This document shows, one piece after another, positions 36,515 through 45,547 of a stretch of DNA of 64,000 nt; position 1 is the first letter of the stretch, and every line of letters begins with the position of its first letter. Origin of the DNA: Caldifermentibacillus hisashii (GTDB lineage: Bacteria; Bacillota; Bacilli; Bacillales; Caldibacillaceae); assembly GCF_027568575.1 (NCBI RefSeq), contig NZ_JANUVP010000021.1. One strand, given 5' to 3'. A program made the translations under genes and the position numbers. Under the pieces are notes generated by a model, which made no database searches, was not told the DNA's origin, and worked only from the letters and a program-made list of their open reading frames with translations.

Positions 36515-37205
36515 GTGACTATGGGACAAAATCAGCGGAATTCGAAGCAAAAGTGGCTCATGGAACGGTCCTATGGGACAATATTTGTGGAAAACCAAGT
36601 CAAAGTGTCTCATAGAATTGTCCGGATCCCCTGCTATGGGACAAAATCAGCAAAAGTCGAAGCAAAAATGGCTCATAGAACGGGCCTATGGGACAATATT
36701 TGTGGAAAACCAAGTCAAAATGTCCCATAGAATTGCCTGGATACCCTGCTATGGGACAAAATCAGTGGAAGTCGAAGCAAAATTGGCTCATAGAACAGCA
36801 CTATGAGACAAAATTTGTTGATAATCAAGCCAAAATGTCCCATAGAATTGCCTGGATCCCCTGCTATGGGACAAAATCAGCAAAAGTTGAAGCAAAAATG
36901 GCTCATAGAACGGGCCTATGGGACAATATTTGTGGAAAACCAAGTCAAAGTGTCTCATAGAATTGTCCGGATCCCCTGCTATGGGACAAAATCAGCGGAA
37001 TTCGAAGCAAAAATGGCTCATAGAACGGCCCTATGAGACAAAATTTATGGAAAATCAAGCCAAAATGTCCCATAGAATTGCCCGGATCCCCTGCTACGGG
37101 ACAAAATCAGCAAAAGTTGAAGCAAAAATGGCTCATAGAACGGCTATATGAGACAAAATTAGTTGAAAAGCAAGTCAAAATGTCCCATAGAATTGTCCGT
37201 ACCTC
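36515..37205. repeat. Tandem array, six units of exactly 115 bp
   Basis: The word tatgggacaaaatcag recurs at 36520, 36635, 36750, 36865, 36980 and (with one change) 37095. Each unit splits into two half-units of about 57-58 bp. Each half runs from a CTATGrGACA arm to a TGkCyCATAG arm, which are reverse complements, so RNA or single-stranded DNA could fold into about twelve successive hairpins. The 77-91 codon frames inside are artefacts: 115 is not a multiple of three and the frames rotate. It occupies most of the 1049-bp gap between ywfO and the DUF1450 gene. Function unknown. Confidence 0.92.
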
Positions 37206-37242
37206 ACTCAATGGCCTTCCTTGCACAACCAAGCTTTCCTTT

Positions 37243-37317
37243 TGCACTATTCCTAAAAATTTCCCGCTAAGTCGAATTCGCTTCCCTGCTGGAAATTTAT
37301 ATGCTTAATGTATAAAA
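37243..37317 (+). repeat. Dispersed intergenic repeat, copy C (3' half)
   Basis: Contains GTCGAATTCGCTTCCCTGCT and GGAAATTTATATGCTTAATG, matching the second half of the copies at 60350-60487 and 23269-23400. The first half is absent. It follows directly after the 115-bp array. Confidence 0.7.
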
Positions 37318-37356
37318 AAGAGGCTGACGATTACGTCAACCCATACCCACGCCTAC

Positions 37357-37581
37357 CTACATTTTCAATTTTTGTTTTACTTTTTCCATTAATTCATCTT
37401 CAGTCAGTGCCGCTACCGGTCGGTTATTGACAAAAGTGAATGTTTTTTTTCGCCCTGGTCCGCAATAAGATTGACAACCAATTTTTATAGTTGCATCGGG
37501 ATCGAGTTCTTTCAATTTTGGAATCAATGTTTTTAAATTTACAGCTTGACAATCATCGCAAACCCGAAATTCGTTTGCCAT
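37357..37581 (-). CDS. DUF1450 protein (YuzB-like, small Cys protein)
   Basis: A 74-residue protein of the DUF1450/YuzB type. Four Cys are arranged as C8-x2-C11 and C36-x3-C40 (GCQSYCGPGRKKTFTFVNN), a layout like thioredoxin-fold ferredoxins, so a disulphide or Fe-S site is possible. Family members have no established function. ATG 37581 was preferred to the upstream TTG at 37617 because AAAGGA precedes it and the N-terminus then fits the family. Confidence 0.75.
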   Translation of the reverse strand: MANEFRVCDDCQAVNLKTLIPKLKELDPDATIKIGCQSYCGPGRKKTFTFVNNRPVAALTEDELMEKVKQKLKM

Positions 37582-37832
37582 TTTACGTACAATCCTTTCA
37601 AATAAAATATCAGTCAACCCTAGTGGGGATAGCTAATTCGTCACTAAATGGTATTGTACAACCAAAAAATACATATATCAAGTGAATCAAAACGACATCC
37701 GGGTTGTAAAACACAAAAAAAATATTAAAAAACTATTATCCTTTTATCTTTTATTGTATAAATTATAAAAATACTGTCCATGATAATAGTAAACCAATCA
37801 ATAATAAAATTTTGCATAATTGGGAGTTGAGA

Positions 37833-38561
37833 ATGATGAAAGTACGTCAAGATGCATGGACAGAAGAAAATGATTTATTACTAGCTGAAACTGTATTACG
37901 ACATGTAAGAGAAGGAAGTACACAATTGAATGCTTTCGAAGAGGTAGGTGACAAATTAAATCGGACGAGTGCTGCGTGCGGTTTTCGTTGGAATGCGGTC
38001 GTCCGTCATAAATATGAAAAAGCCCTACAACTGGCAAAGAAACAAAGAAAACAAAAGCAAAGATTGTTAGGAAAGGATCACGGTGGCAAGAAAAAATTAC
38101 TTTACCAGCCGCCAATTCCTACTCCGGAAGAATTGGAATTATCAACTGAAATAGCAACAATTGAAACGGGTGTAATGGATCAGCCTGTTGAAGCAGGAAT
38201 GGCAGAAAATCAAGTGCCTGTATCAACTGCAAGTACATCTGTCCATCCGCAAAACTTAACGATGGATATGGTCATTCGCTTTTTACAAAACTTGAACAAT
38301 TCCAATCTACAAGCAAGTATTTATAAAAATGAGAATGAAAGTTTGAAACGAGAGATCGCTGATTTACGCAAACAAAACCAGGAATTAGAAGAAAAGGTCA
38401 AAGAGTTGGAAGAAAACTCAACAACAATGCAGGAAGACTATGAAACATTAGTAAAAATTATGAACCGGGCCCGTAAACTGGTGCTGTTTGAAGAAGAGGA
38501 GAAGCCATCCACTACCTTTAAGATGGATCGTAATGGAAATTTGGAAAAAGTTGCTGAATAA
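37833..38561 (+). CDS. rsfA: Prespore-specific transcription regulator RsfA
   Basis: A 242-residue Myb/SANT-like DNA-binding protein. The N-terminal domain RQDAWTEENDLLLAETVLRH and ACGFRWNAVVRHKYE are typical of RsfA, which tunes sigma-F-dependent genes in the forespore. A Pro-rich linker follows, then a coiled coil at about 165-205 (ENESLKREIADLRKQ). TGGGAG lies before two adjacent ATGs at 37833 and 37836; the TTG at 37812 is unlikely. Confidence 0.9.
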   Translation: MMKVRQDAWTEENDLLLAETVLRHVREGSTQLNAFEEVGDKLNRTSAACGFRWNAVVRHKYEKALQLAKKQRKQKQRLLGKDHGGKKKLLYQPPIPTPEELELSTEIATIETGVMDQPVEAGMAENQVPVSTASTSVHPQNLTMDMVIRFLQNLNNSNLQASIYKNENESLKREIADLRKQNQELEEKVKELEENSTTMQEDYETLVKIMNRARKLVLFEEEEKPSTTFKMDRNGNLEKVAE

Positions 38562-38595
38562 GGTAGTCTTGGCAACAACAGAAAACATATCATAG

Positions 38596-38626
38596 GGAAG
38601 GCTTGCTCATTTTCAGCAAGCCTTCC
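38596..38626. terminator. Hairpin between convergent rsfA and lipL
   Basis: GGAAGGCTTGCT pairs perfectly with AGCAAGCCTTCC around a short loop. No strong T run, but strength and position suggest a shared terminator. Confidence 0.65.
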
Positions 38627-38632
38627 GTATTC

Positions 38633-39472
38633 TTACGGCAACCATTTCTCATTTCGTTCAACTACTCTCTTATAGTAATGCTCATATAAGTCGCTTTCTT
38701 CAGCGGATAGTTGACTCGTGTAAAATTTCCCGCCGCTCACTTTTTTCAATACTTGGAGAAAGCGTAACATACACTGTTCAATGGTGATGTCTATTCCAAG
38801 TAATTCGGATAAGGAAGCCATTACTTCCGGCTTAATTTGCGGATATGCAAATTTTGTTACCGCACCCTTCAGTGATTTTTCATAAAACTGACGAATAACC
38901 TCAGCTCTTTTGCTGCCACTGCCTGTTACACATAAATAAATTTGGACGGCAACACCTTTTTTTACCCGCCGCTGAGAAATACCTGCAAACTTTTTTCCAT
39001 TTATACTTAAATCATAACTGCCGGGACAATAAGATCCGTGGATCTCGCCCGCCTTAATCTGATCTGTGAGGTCGGCAAACATCAATTGAACAAAACGGTA
39101 CATCGCTTCGTACCCGCGGTTAATCTCAATCCCCTTTTCCTTTTCGGGGAACACCAATGTAATATTAAGCACCCCTTCATCTAAGTAGACGGCAAGCCCT
39201 CCGGATGTTCGCACAATATAGCGGTAGCCGGATTCTTCTAAAAATTTTAGACCATCCACTAAATAAGGTAAGCGAATATCTTGAATCCCTAAAATAACGG
39301 AATGATGATGAACCCATGTTCTGGCGACGGCGTTTGATAGACCAGTTCCGACCGATTCACATAATGTATCGTCCATTGCAAAAGACTGAAGCGGATGGAA
39401 CATTGGACCTAAACTGGATTGGTCAATAATTCTCCATTCATCTTGTTCAAGAAGTTTAAGAACATCATCCAT
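38633..39472 (-). CDS. lipL: Octanoyl-[GcvH]:protein N-octanoyltransferase LipL
   Basis: A 279-residue amidotransferase moving octanoyl (lipoyl precursor) from GcvH to E2 subunits. The nucleophile is Cys149 in HGSYCPGSYDLS (Cys150 in B. subtilis LipL), and the Lys of NGKKFAGISQRR is present. RTSGGLAVYLDEG near 89 is the ligand-binding loop of the BPL/LplA/LipB fold. Position beside pta, rsfA and hemQ matches B. subtilis ywfL. Confidence 0.92.
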   Translation of the reverse strand: MDDVLKLLEQDEWRIIDQSSLGPMFHPLQSFAMDDTLCESVGTGLSNAVARTWVHHHSVILGIQDIRLPYLVDGLKFLEESGYRYIVRTSGGLAVYLDEGVLNITLVFPEKEKGIEINRGYEAMYRFVQLMFADLTDQIKAGEIHGSYCPGSYDLSINGKKFAGISQRRVKKGVAVQIYLCVTGSGSKRAEVIRQFYEKSLKGAVTKFAYPQIKPEVMASLSELLGIDITIEQCMLRFLQVLKKVSGGKFYTSQLSAEESDLYEHYYKRVVERNEKWLP

Positions 39473-39533
39473 TCTTTTTTCTCCTTTTTATACGTCTCTT
39501 GAGTAGTTTTTCCTTTGTTATTATAACATAAAG

Positions 39534-39587
39534 AAAGTTGACTCATGCGCTTCCCTTATTTGAGAAGTGCCTAAATAAGCCAACTTT
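39534..39587 (-). terminator. pta terminator (nested hairpin)
   Basis: The outer arms AAAGTTG/CAACTTT enclose CTTATTT/AAATAAG. On the minus strand it is followed by CTTTAT. It lies about 35 bp past the pta stop. Confidence 0.55.
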
Positions 39588-39621
39588 CCCCATCCTCAGT
39601 ATAGATCTTTTAACAAATGCT

Positions 39622-40593
39622 TTATTGTAATGCTTGTGCAGCAGTGATCAAAGCTAATTTATAAACATCCTCTTCATTGCAACCGCGAGACAAATCGTTT
39701 ACCGGTGCATTTAATCCTTGTAAAATTGGTCCTACCGCTTCAAAATTTCCGAGCCGTTGAGCGATTTTGTAACCGATGTTGCCCGCCTCTAAACTCGGGA
39801 AGATAAAGACGGTCGCATCCCCTTTAATTATCGAACCGGGCGCTTTTTTCTCCGCCACAGCTGGAACAAAGGCGGCATCAAATTGAAATTCTCCGTCAAT
39901 CATCAATTCCGGATTCATTTCTTTAGCAAGTTTTACAGCTTCAGCTACTTTTTCCGTTTCTTCTGATTTAGCCGATCCTTTTGTTGAGAAACTTAACATA
40001 GCAATTTTTGGATCAATATCAAACATTTTAGCCGTCTGTTCACTTACCACTGCTACTTCTGCCAAACCTTGGGCGTCCAGGGTAATATTGATTGCACAAT
40101 CAGCAAATACATATTTTTCATCGCCGCGTACCATGATAAAAGCACCGGAAGTTCTTTTGATACCCGGTTTTGTTTTTATAATTTGCAAAGCGGGTCTTAC
40201 AGTGTCTGCAGTTGAATGGGCGGCACCACTTACTAGACCATCAGCTTTTTTCAAGTAAACAAGCATTGTACCAAAATAATTTTCATCCTTTAAAAATTCA
40301 CGTGCTTGTTCTTCCGTTGCTTTCCCTTTGCGACGTTCAACAAATTCTGTCACCATTTTTTCCATTTCGGGATATGTATGTGGATTTAATACTTCAATGC
40401 CTTCAATGGATACACCAAGGTCTTTTGCCTTCTGTTCCAACTCGGCTCGGTTTCCGATCAAAACAGGTTCCAACACATGTTCTGAAGCAAGTCGAGTAGC
40501 TGCTTTTAAAATCCGTTCATCATAGCCCTCCGGAAAAACAATACGTAAATTTTTCCCGTTCACTTTTTCTTTTATCGATGTAAATAAATCCAT
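39622..40593 (-). CDS. pta: Phosphate acetyltransferase
   Basis: A 323-residue enzyme interconverting acetyl-CoA and acetyl phosphate in overflow metabolism. Signature segments are FPEGYDERIL near 19, SGAAHSTADTVRPALQI near 128 and FPSLEAGNIGYKIAQRL near 270. ATG 40593 was chosen after AAAGGAGG, giving the same length as B. subtilis Pta; the frame continues upstream to 40653. It is divergent from hemQ. Confidence 0.96.
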   Translation of the reverse strand: MDLFTSIKEKVNGKNLRIVFPEGYDERILKAATRLASEHVLEPVLIGNRAELEQKAKDLGVSIEGIEVLNPHTYPEMEKMVTEFVERRKGKATEEQAREFLKDENYFGTMLVYLKKADGLVSGAAHSTADTVRPALQIIKTKPGIKRTSGAFIMVRGDEKYVFADCAINITLDAQGLAEVAVVSEQTAKMFDIDPKIAMLSFSTKGSAKSEETEKVAEAVKLAKEMNPELMIDGEFQFDAAFVPAVAEKKAPGSIIKGDATVFIFPSLEAGNIGYKIAQRLGNFEAVGPILQGLNAPVNDLSRGCNEEDVYKLALITAAQALQ

Positions 40594-40840
40594 ATTGAAA
40601 TCCTCCTTTAACTCCTTCATTTTTAAGGATACTATTTGTGAAAAAAATTGCAAGCTATATTAATAAATCAACAAAGATCAGGACAAGTTGTATTAGTATT
40701 GTTCGATTTTTTCCATAAACTATACCGGACAATCCTATTTTCATCATGAGAACGTTCACAAAGTTGTCAAATGCGTTTGAGGAGAATTCGCTATTCGTCA
40801 TATGGTATAGTAAAGAAAAATGGACGAGGAGTGTTGTTGA

Positions 40841-41590
40841 ATGAGTGAAGCAGTGCAAACATTGGATGGTTGGTATTGTTTACATGATTTCCGCAAAATT
40901 GATTGGACTTCTTGGAAACAATTATCAGAAGCAGAAAGAAACGAAGCGGTTCAAGAATTTGAACATATGTTAAATAATTGGCATGTTGTTGAAGAAGGAG
41001 AAAAAGGTAGCCATGCTTTTTACTCAATTGTCGGACAAAAGGCGGATTTGATGTTTATGATTTTACGGCCAACGATGGATGAGTTAAATGAAGTTGAAAC
41101 AGAATTAAATAAAACAACATTGGCAGACTTTTTCATACCTACCTATTCTTATGTATCGGTTGTGGAGTTAAGCAGTTACTTAGGGAAAGATGATGGCAGT
41201 GATCCGTACGAAAATCCGTATGTCCGTTCCAGATTATATCCAAACCTGCCTAAGTCAAAATATTTTTGTTTCTACCCGATGGATAAACGCCGGCAAGGAA
41301 ACGATAACTGGTATATGTTATCAATGGAAGAACGAAGAGATTTCATGAGAAGTCACGGTGAAATTGGCAGAAAATACGCCGGCAAAGTAAAACAAATTAT
41401 TACCGGTTCTGTTGGTTTTGACGATTGGGAATGGGGCGTTTCCCTTTTTTCTGACGATGTTTTACAGTTCAAAAAATTGGTCTATGAAATGCGCTTTGAT
41501 GAAGTAAGTGCCCGGTTTGGAGAATTTGGTTCATTCTTTGTCGGGAACTTACTTGACAATGATAAATTTGAAAAAATGATGGAAATCTGA
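40841..41590 (+). CDS. hemQ: Coproheme decarboxylase HemQ
   Basis: A 249-residue chlorite dismutase-fold enzyme that decarboxylates coproheme III to heme b, the last step of the Gram-positive heme route. The redox-active Tyr145 and neighbouring Lys149 are in CFYPMDKRR, and the proximal heme ligand His172 is in MRSHGEIG, all at the positions known for Geobacillus HemQ. The ribosome site is GAGGAG. A terminator follows. Confidence 0.96.
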   Translation: MSEAVQTLDGWYCLHDFRKIDWTSWKQLSEAERNEAVQEFEHMLNNWHVVEEGEKGSHAFYSIVGQKADLMFMILRPTMDELNEVETELNKTTLADFFIPTYSYVSVVELSSYLGKDDGSDPYENPYVRSRLYPNLPKSKYFCFYPMDKRRQGNDNWYMLSMEERRDFMRSHGEIGRKYAGKVKQIITGSVGFDDWEWGVSLFSDDVLQFKKLVYEMRFDEVSARFGEFGSFFVGNLLDNDKFEKMMEI

Positions 41591-41599
41591 TTGTGTGAG

Positions 41600-41645
41600 G
41601 CCAAGAATGTCCCCTGAAAATCAACATTCTTGGTCTTTTTTGCAA
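41600..41645 (+). terminator. hemQ terminator
   Basis: Perfect stem CCAAGAATGT/ACATTCTTGG followed by TCTTTTTT, about 10 bp past the hemQ stop. Confidence 0.88.
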
Positions 41646-41899
41646 AATTGTTCTTATTAAGGACACTCAAACCACTAACATCTCCTAAAGTTTTCATCCT
41701 ACTTTATTGGGACATCAGGCATTGGGCAGACATGCTTGCAACCGGGCTTGTGCTTTTTAACCGTTCAGTATATATATCAGCGGGGCGCTCGGTTTTTATT
41801 TAGGTACATAGTTTTTAGACAGCCACTTTTCTAATATCTTTTCAGTAATACCGAAAAAATACTTGCATATATATACAATGTGGGTTTTTTCGGGACCCA

Positions 41900-42180
41900 A
41901 ATACAATTATTGATCCGTTTGTGTATTCCAGCCAATTCCTCCCAACACGGTTTCCCGGTTAATTCTATCAACTGATGCAAACCATTCCTTCATTGCAGCA
42001 ATCATTCCTACTTTTTGAGGATGTAAAAAAGCGACTGTATTTTACGCGGACTTCATCATAGCATAGTCTGTAAACTTGCCTATTGCATTGGTGAAAAAAA
42101 GCCCTACGGATTGAAATTTCGCTTAACCCTTTCCAGTTTATTTGTTGCAAAATATGAACATTGGCCAACGATCTTTCATA
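41900..42180 (-). pseudogene. Possible decayed gene, unidentified
   Basis: In one minus-strand frame the stretch reads TNAIGKFTDYAMMKSA, stop, then about 36 residues including KVGMIAAMKEWFASVDRI and ending NTQTDQ. The composition looks protein-like, but it is broken by stops and I cannot name a family. The 635-bp gap between hemQ and cwlJ shows nothing else that can be supported. Confidence 0.25.
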
Positions 42181-42226
42181 TATTGAAAATTAGAGCCTAA
42201 CTCTATTTTGAAATGGGGGATTGTTT

Positions 42227-42649
42227 TTGGCAGTCATTCAATATAATGATGCAGACGTCCGGCTACTCGCCAGATTAATTCGGGCAGAGGCTGAAGGAGA
42301 GGGTAATCTTGGCATGCTAATGGTCGGTAACGTCGGTGTTAACCGTGTCCGTGCCGATTGCTTAGACTTTAAAGATGTCCGTTCGGTAAAACAAATGGTA
42401 TTTCAATCACCCGGCGGCTTCGAGGCAACACAAAAGGGGTATTTTTATCAACCAGCTAGAGAAAATGAACTACGCCTAGCAAGAAGGGTTATTAGAGGGG
42501 AACGATTTCATCCCGCCACGAATTCACTTTGGTTTTTCATGCCGACGGGTTCTTGTCCCGCGCAATGGTTCAATCAATGGAATTCCGGCCGATATAAGTC
42601 ACACTGTTTCTATTCCCCCTCTCAATCTGCATGCCCTACTGTCTTTTAG
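42227..42649 (+). CDS. cwlJ: Spore cortex-lytic hydrolase CwlJ
   Basis: A 140-residue cell wall hydrolase of the SLEB/CwlJ family that opens the spore cortex during germination. The catalytic Glu is in RLIRAEAEGEG near 16. VGNVGVNRVRADCLDFKDV and the Cys-rich C-terminus (GSCPAQWFNQW, SHCFYS) match B. subtilis CwlJ closely. TTG 42227 follows GGGGG by 7 nt; TTG 42221 is too close. It has no signal peptide, as expected for a coat-deposited mother-cell protein. gerQ follows. Confidence 0.93.
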   Translation: MAVIQYNDADVRLLARLIRAEAEGEGNLGMLMVGNVGVNRVRADCLDFKDVRSVKQMVFQSPGGFEATQKGYFYQPARENELRLARRVIRGERFHPATNSLWFFMPTGSCPAQWFNQWNSGRYKSHCFYSPSQSACPTVF

Positions 42650-42863
42650 TTTAAAAAAATTGCATTGTAATACTGTCTTTTCACTTAGAAAAATTACGAC
42701 CACCCCTGATTCTAGTAAAAGACATTATGCAGACCCGGCGGAAATCAAGTGTTTATAAAAAATATACACCGTTTTTCCTAGTTTATAAAGTTAGCCGGAA
42801 TGACAAATCAAGTGTCCATTAAAAATTATATACGCTTGAAATTTTTCATGAGGAGGATTTACC

Positions 42864-43385
42864 ATGAGTGCGAATTCAGGAAATTTTACAGGATATCAAT
42901 ATTATCGGCAAACGAATCCGTATCAACAAGCAGCAGGAGGTTTTCAATACGGGCAACCCGTACAAACAGGGCAACAAGCTGGCGCATATATACCTGGCTA
43001 TCCACAAATGCCTACCTTTCCGCAAATGCCTGCGGGTACAGCGGTACAAACACCCGGCATTGCCACGACCGGTGTTCAAGTTCCGGGAATGTTGCCAATT
43101 GAACAATCCTATATTGAAAACATACTGCGGCTAAATAAAGGAAAGCTTGTAACCGTGTATATGGCCTTTGAAGGAAGCCAAGAGTGGAATTCAAAAGTAT
43201 TCCGCGGTATTGTTGAAGCAGCCGGACGAGATCACCTTATCTTAAGCGATCCTGAAACCGGTTATCGTTATTTACTGCCAATGGTTTACTTTAATTATGC
43301 TGTTTTTGAAGAAGAAATTCAGTACGATTATCCTTTCCCCGGCACAGGATTTCAACAAGGGGTTACTACTTATCAGCCGAGATGA
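42864..43385 (+). CDS. gerQ: Spore coat protein GerQ
   Basis: A 173-residue coat protein needed to localise or activate CwlJ. The N-terminal half is low complexity, rich in Gln, Pro, Tyr and Gly (NPYQQAAGGFQYGQPVQ). The conserved C-terminal domain contains EQSYIENILRLNKGKLVTVY and DHLILSDPETGYRYLLP. In B. subtilis it is cross-linked by the transglutaminase Tgl through Lys and Gln residues. AGGAGG precedes the ATG. Two similar words (aaatcaagtgt) lie 58 bp apart in the gap before it. Confidence 0.94.
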   Translation: MSANSGNFTGYQYYRQTNPYQQAAGGFQYGQPVQTGQQAGAYIPGYPQMPTFPQMPAGTAVQTPGIATTGVQVPGMLPIEQSYIENILRLNKGKLVTVYMAFEGSQEWNSKVFRGIVEAAGRDHLILSDPETGYRYLLPMVYFNYAVFEEEIQYDYPFPGTGFQQGVTTYQPR

Positions 43386-43404
43386 TCAGCTAACCGGATA
43401 AAGT

Positions 43405-43440
43405 GAGACTGCCCTTCGTTTCAAATAGCAGTCTCTTTTT
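43405..43440 (+). terminator. gerQ terminator
   Basis: GAGACTGC/GCAGTCTC stem followed by TTTTT, about 20 bp past the gerQ stop. Confidence 0.88.
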
Positions 43441-43520
43441 CTTGACTTTTACAGTTTCATACTTGAAGTTGGCTTCACATCTGTATTTTTTGTACGTTAT
43501 ATAAGACAAACAAGTTCCTA

Positions 43521-43892
43521 TTAAAATAATTTACTTGCCGCCACCATAAGCAATATCCAGGCGATCAGGAAAGATACGCCACCGATTGGTGTAATTGCCC
43601 CAAGAACCTTCACACCGGTAAGACTTAAAATATATAAACTTCCCGAAAACAGCACAATTCCGGCAAAAAACAGCCAACCTGACCAGGATATAAGTGAACT
43701 TGCCGGGAATTTTGACATTAACAGACCTACCGCCAATAAAGCAAGCGCATGAAACATTTGATATTGAACGCCGGTTTGCCATGTTGATAAATAGTGATCA
43801 CTCAGTTTTCCTTCTAATATATGGGCACCAAACGCCCCCAGTGCAACCGATAAAAACCCATTTAACGCACCTAAAAATAAAAATAGATTCAT
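43521..43892 (-). CDS. ywdK: DUF423 membrane protein YwdK
   Basis: A 123-residue integral membrane protein with four predicted helices. It starts MNLFLFLGALNGFLSVALGA, followed by the family segment FGAHILEGKL. DUF423 proteins have no known function. The position beside gerQ-cwlJ agrees with B. subtilis. Confidence 0.9.
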   Translation of the reverse strand: MNLFLFLGALNGFLSVALGAFGAHILEGKLSDHYLSTWQTGVQYQMFHALALLAVGLLMSKFPASSLISWSGWLFFAGIVLFSGSLYILSLTGVKVLGAITPIGGVSFLIAWILLMVAASKLF

Positions 43893-44057
43893 TTATTTCA
43901 CCGCTTTCCTTTCTATAAATTTTGAAATACTTTTACGGAAATATCTATGAAAATCGCCAAAGCACTCCAAGTCCCTTTCCTTCAACTTTTAAAAATCCTC
44001 AAGTTGCTTTTTGCCCATTCTAAAAAATTGCCAAGCCCCTTTATCCAATGCAATTAC

Positions 44058-44345
44058 TTAAAAATCAAATAAAGAGTCGCCGTTTGCCCCGTCATCTGTT
44101 TCCAGTTTCTTTTCCATCAACGTGTTCGTCACTGTCACGGCTTTGGGTGTAGAAACAGAAATCGGCTGAACAGGTCTGGAGTATGCTTGCTCACTACCAA
44201 CTGAACTTGATTCCTCCAGCATCACTTCACATAATGTTTTAATTGCTTGTATATGTTCACGAATTTTGGTATCTGATGTTTCCCTTTTTGCTTCATTCAC
44301 CTTTTCCCCCATCTTGTTCAATAAAACTTGATAGGATATTTGCAT
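44058..44345 (-). CDS. ywdI: YwdI family protein (DUF5327)
   Basis: A 95-residue soluble protein. The N-terminal helix pair MQISYQVLLNKMGEKVNEAK and IREHIQAIKTLCEVML matches YwdI. The rest is a flexible Ser/Thr-rich tail ending GDSLFDF. Function unknown. AGGTGAT precedes the ATG. Confidence 0.82.
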   Translation of the reverse strand: MQISYQVLLNKMGEKVNEAKRETSDTKIREHIQAIKTLCEVMLEESSSVGSEQAYSRPVQPISVSTPKAVTVTNTLMEKKLETDDGANGDSLFDF

Positions 44346-44532
44346 GTCATCACCTTTTCTAACTCATTTTTCATACACTTGAGCTATCCTTATTTTACAA
44401 AAAATGAATAGAATAAGCTAATGGAAGACTGTTAACAATTCCACAATTTGATAATTGCTTCTTTTTTTAGAATAGAAGACTCTTTTTTGATAAACTAAAT
44501 GGTAGAAAAAGACGATAAAGGAGTTTGTGCAA

Positions 44533-45405
44533 ATGGCTAATTATCCTTCTTGGATTGAAGAAAAAGACGAGGTCTTGTGGCTTACAGAGGACGACCGGGA
44601 ACATTTACAAATCAGCTACCGGTTAAAAAAAGTTATTTTTTCAGAACAGTCTCCGATTCAACATGTCATGATTGTCGAGTCGGATGATTTCGGTCGAATG
44701 CTTGTCTTGGATGGGGTCGTTCAAACTACAGCGATGGATGGCTATATTTATAACGAAATGATTACCCATGTTCCGCTCCAACTGCACCCCAATCCGAAAA
44801 ATGTGCTGATCATCGGTGGCGGTGATTGCGGGGCGGCACGAGAAGCAACGAAATACCCAAGTCTCACACAAATCGATATGGTGGAAATTGATGAACTGGT
44901 TGTGAAAGCGTGCAAGGAGCATTTACAAGAGGTTTCCGGAAATTTACATGATCCGCGGGTGAATTTTATTTTTACCGATGGACTTGCCTTCGCACAGGAA
45001 AAAGAGGATGCATATGATGTGATAATCGTGGACTCCTCCGATCCGGTCGGTCCTGCCGAGGCATTATTTGAATACGACTTTTATCAAAATTTACATAAGG
45101 CTCTAAAGAAAGATGGTATTCTTGTTTGTCAAAGCCAGTCACCCATTTTCCAACAAGCAATTGTCAAACAAACACGAACCCATTTTGAAAAATTATTCAC
45201 TGACACAAAAACCTATACCGCCATTGTCCCTACTTATCCCGGCGGCATGTGGAGTTTCACGATCGGTACAAAAGGAAATCCGATTGAACCTGGTCGTGTC
45301 CATTTTAAAAATGTAGATACAAACTATTTTAATCAAGGCGTTTTCGAAAGCTGCTTTACCTTGCCGGAGTTTTTGAATAAGCTAGTGCCAAATCATTCAC
45401 ATTAG
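44533..45405 (+). CDS. speE: Spermidine synthase (polyamine aminopropyltransferase)
   Basis: A 290-residue enzyme transferring an aminopropyl group from decarboxylated SAM to putrescine. The N-terminal beta domain is followed by LIIGGGDCGAAREATKYP (SAM site), VEIDELVV and the catalytic Asp in VDSSDPVGPAEALF. ATG 44533 was preferred over GTG 44527 because AAAGGAG is about 10 nt before it. In B. subtilis speE is next to speB and pbpG; here it is about 12 kb away and speB does not follow. Confidence 0.93.
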   Translation: MANYPSWIEEKDEVLWLTEDDREHLQISYRLKKVIFSEQSPIQHVMIVESDDFGRMLVLDGVVQTTAMDGYIYNEMITHVPLQLHPNPKNVLIIGGGDCGAAREATKYPSLTQIDMVEIDELVVKACKEHLQEVSGNLHDPRVNFIFTDGLAFAQEKEDAYDVIIVDSSDPVGPAEALFEYDFYQNLHKALKKDGILVCQSQSPIFQQAIVKQTRTHFEKLFTDTKTYTAIVPTYPGGMWSFTIGTKGNPIEPGRVHFKNVDTNYFNQGVFESCFTLPEFLNKLVPNHSH

Positions 45406-45505
45406 AGCTAGTTAAGCTAAAGAGGACTGCTTACATTGCTTTTCTGATAAAGCTCTTAATGAAACGTATCGAACGTCTTTACCCATTTTTTACTATACTA
45501 AAAAC

Positions 45506-45540
45506 AACGGACGAACCATCTTTGTTCTTGTTCGTCCGTT
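45506..45540. terminator. Bidirectional terminator between speE and the DUF4230 gene
   Basis: Perfect AACGGACGAAC/GTTCGTCCGTT stem. On the minus strand TGTTTTTA follows; on the plus strand only a weak T run. Confidence 0.75.
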
Positions 45541-45547
45541 TCCTACT

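Noticed and set aside
36479..37308. Overlapping 77-95 codon frames in the 115-bp array as a repeat protein family
   Set aside because: The period is not a multiple of three, so frames rotate between units; none has a ribosome site and the products are translations of the hairpin arms.
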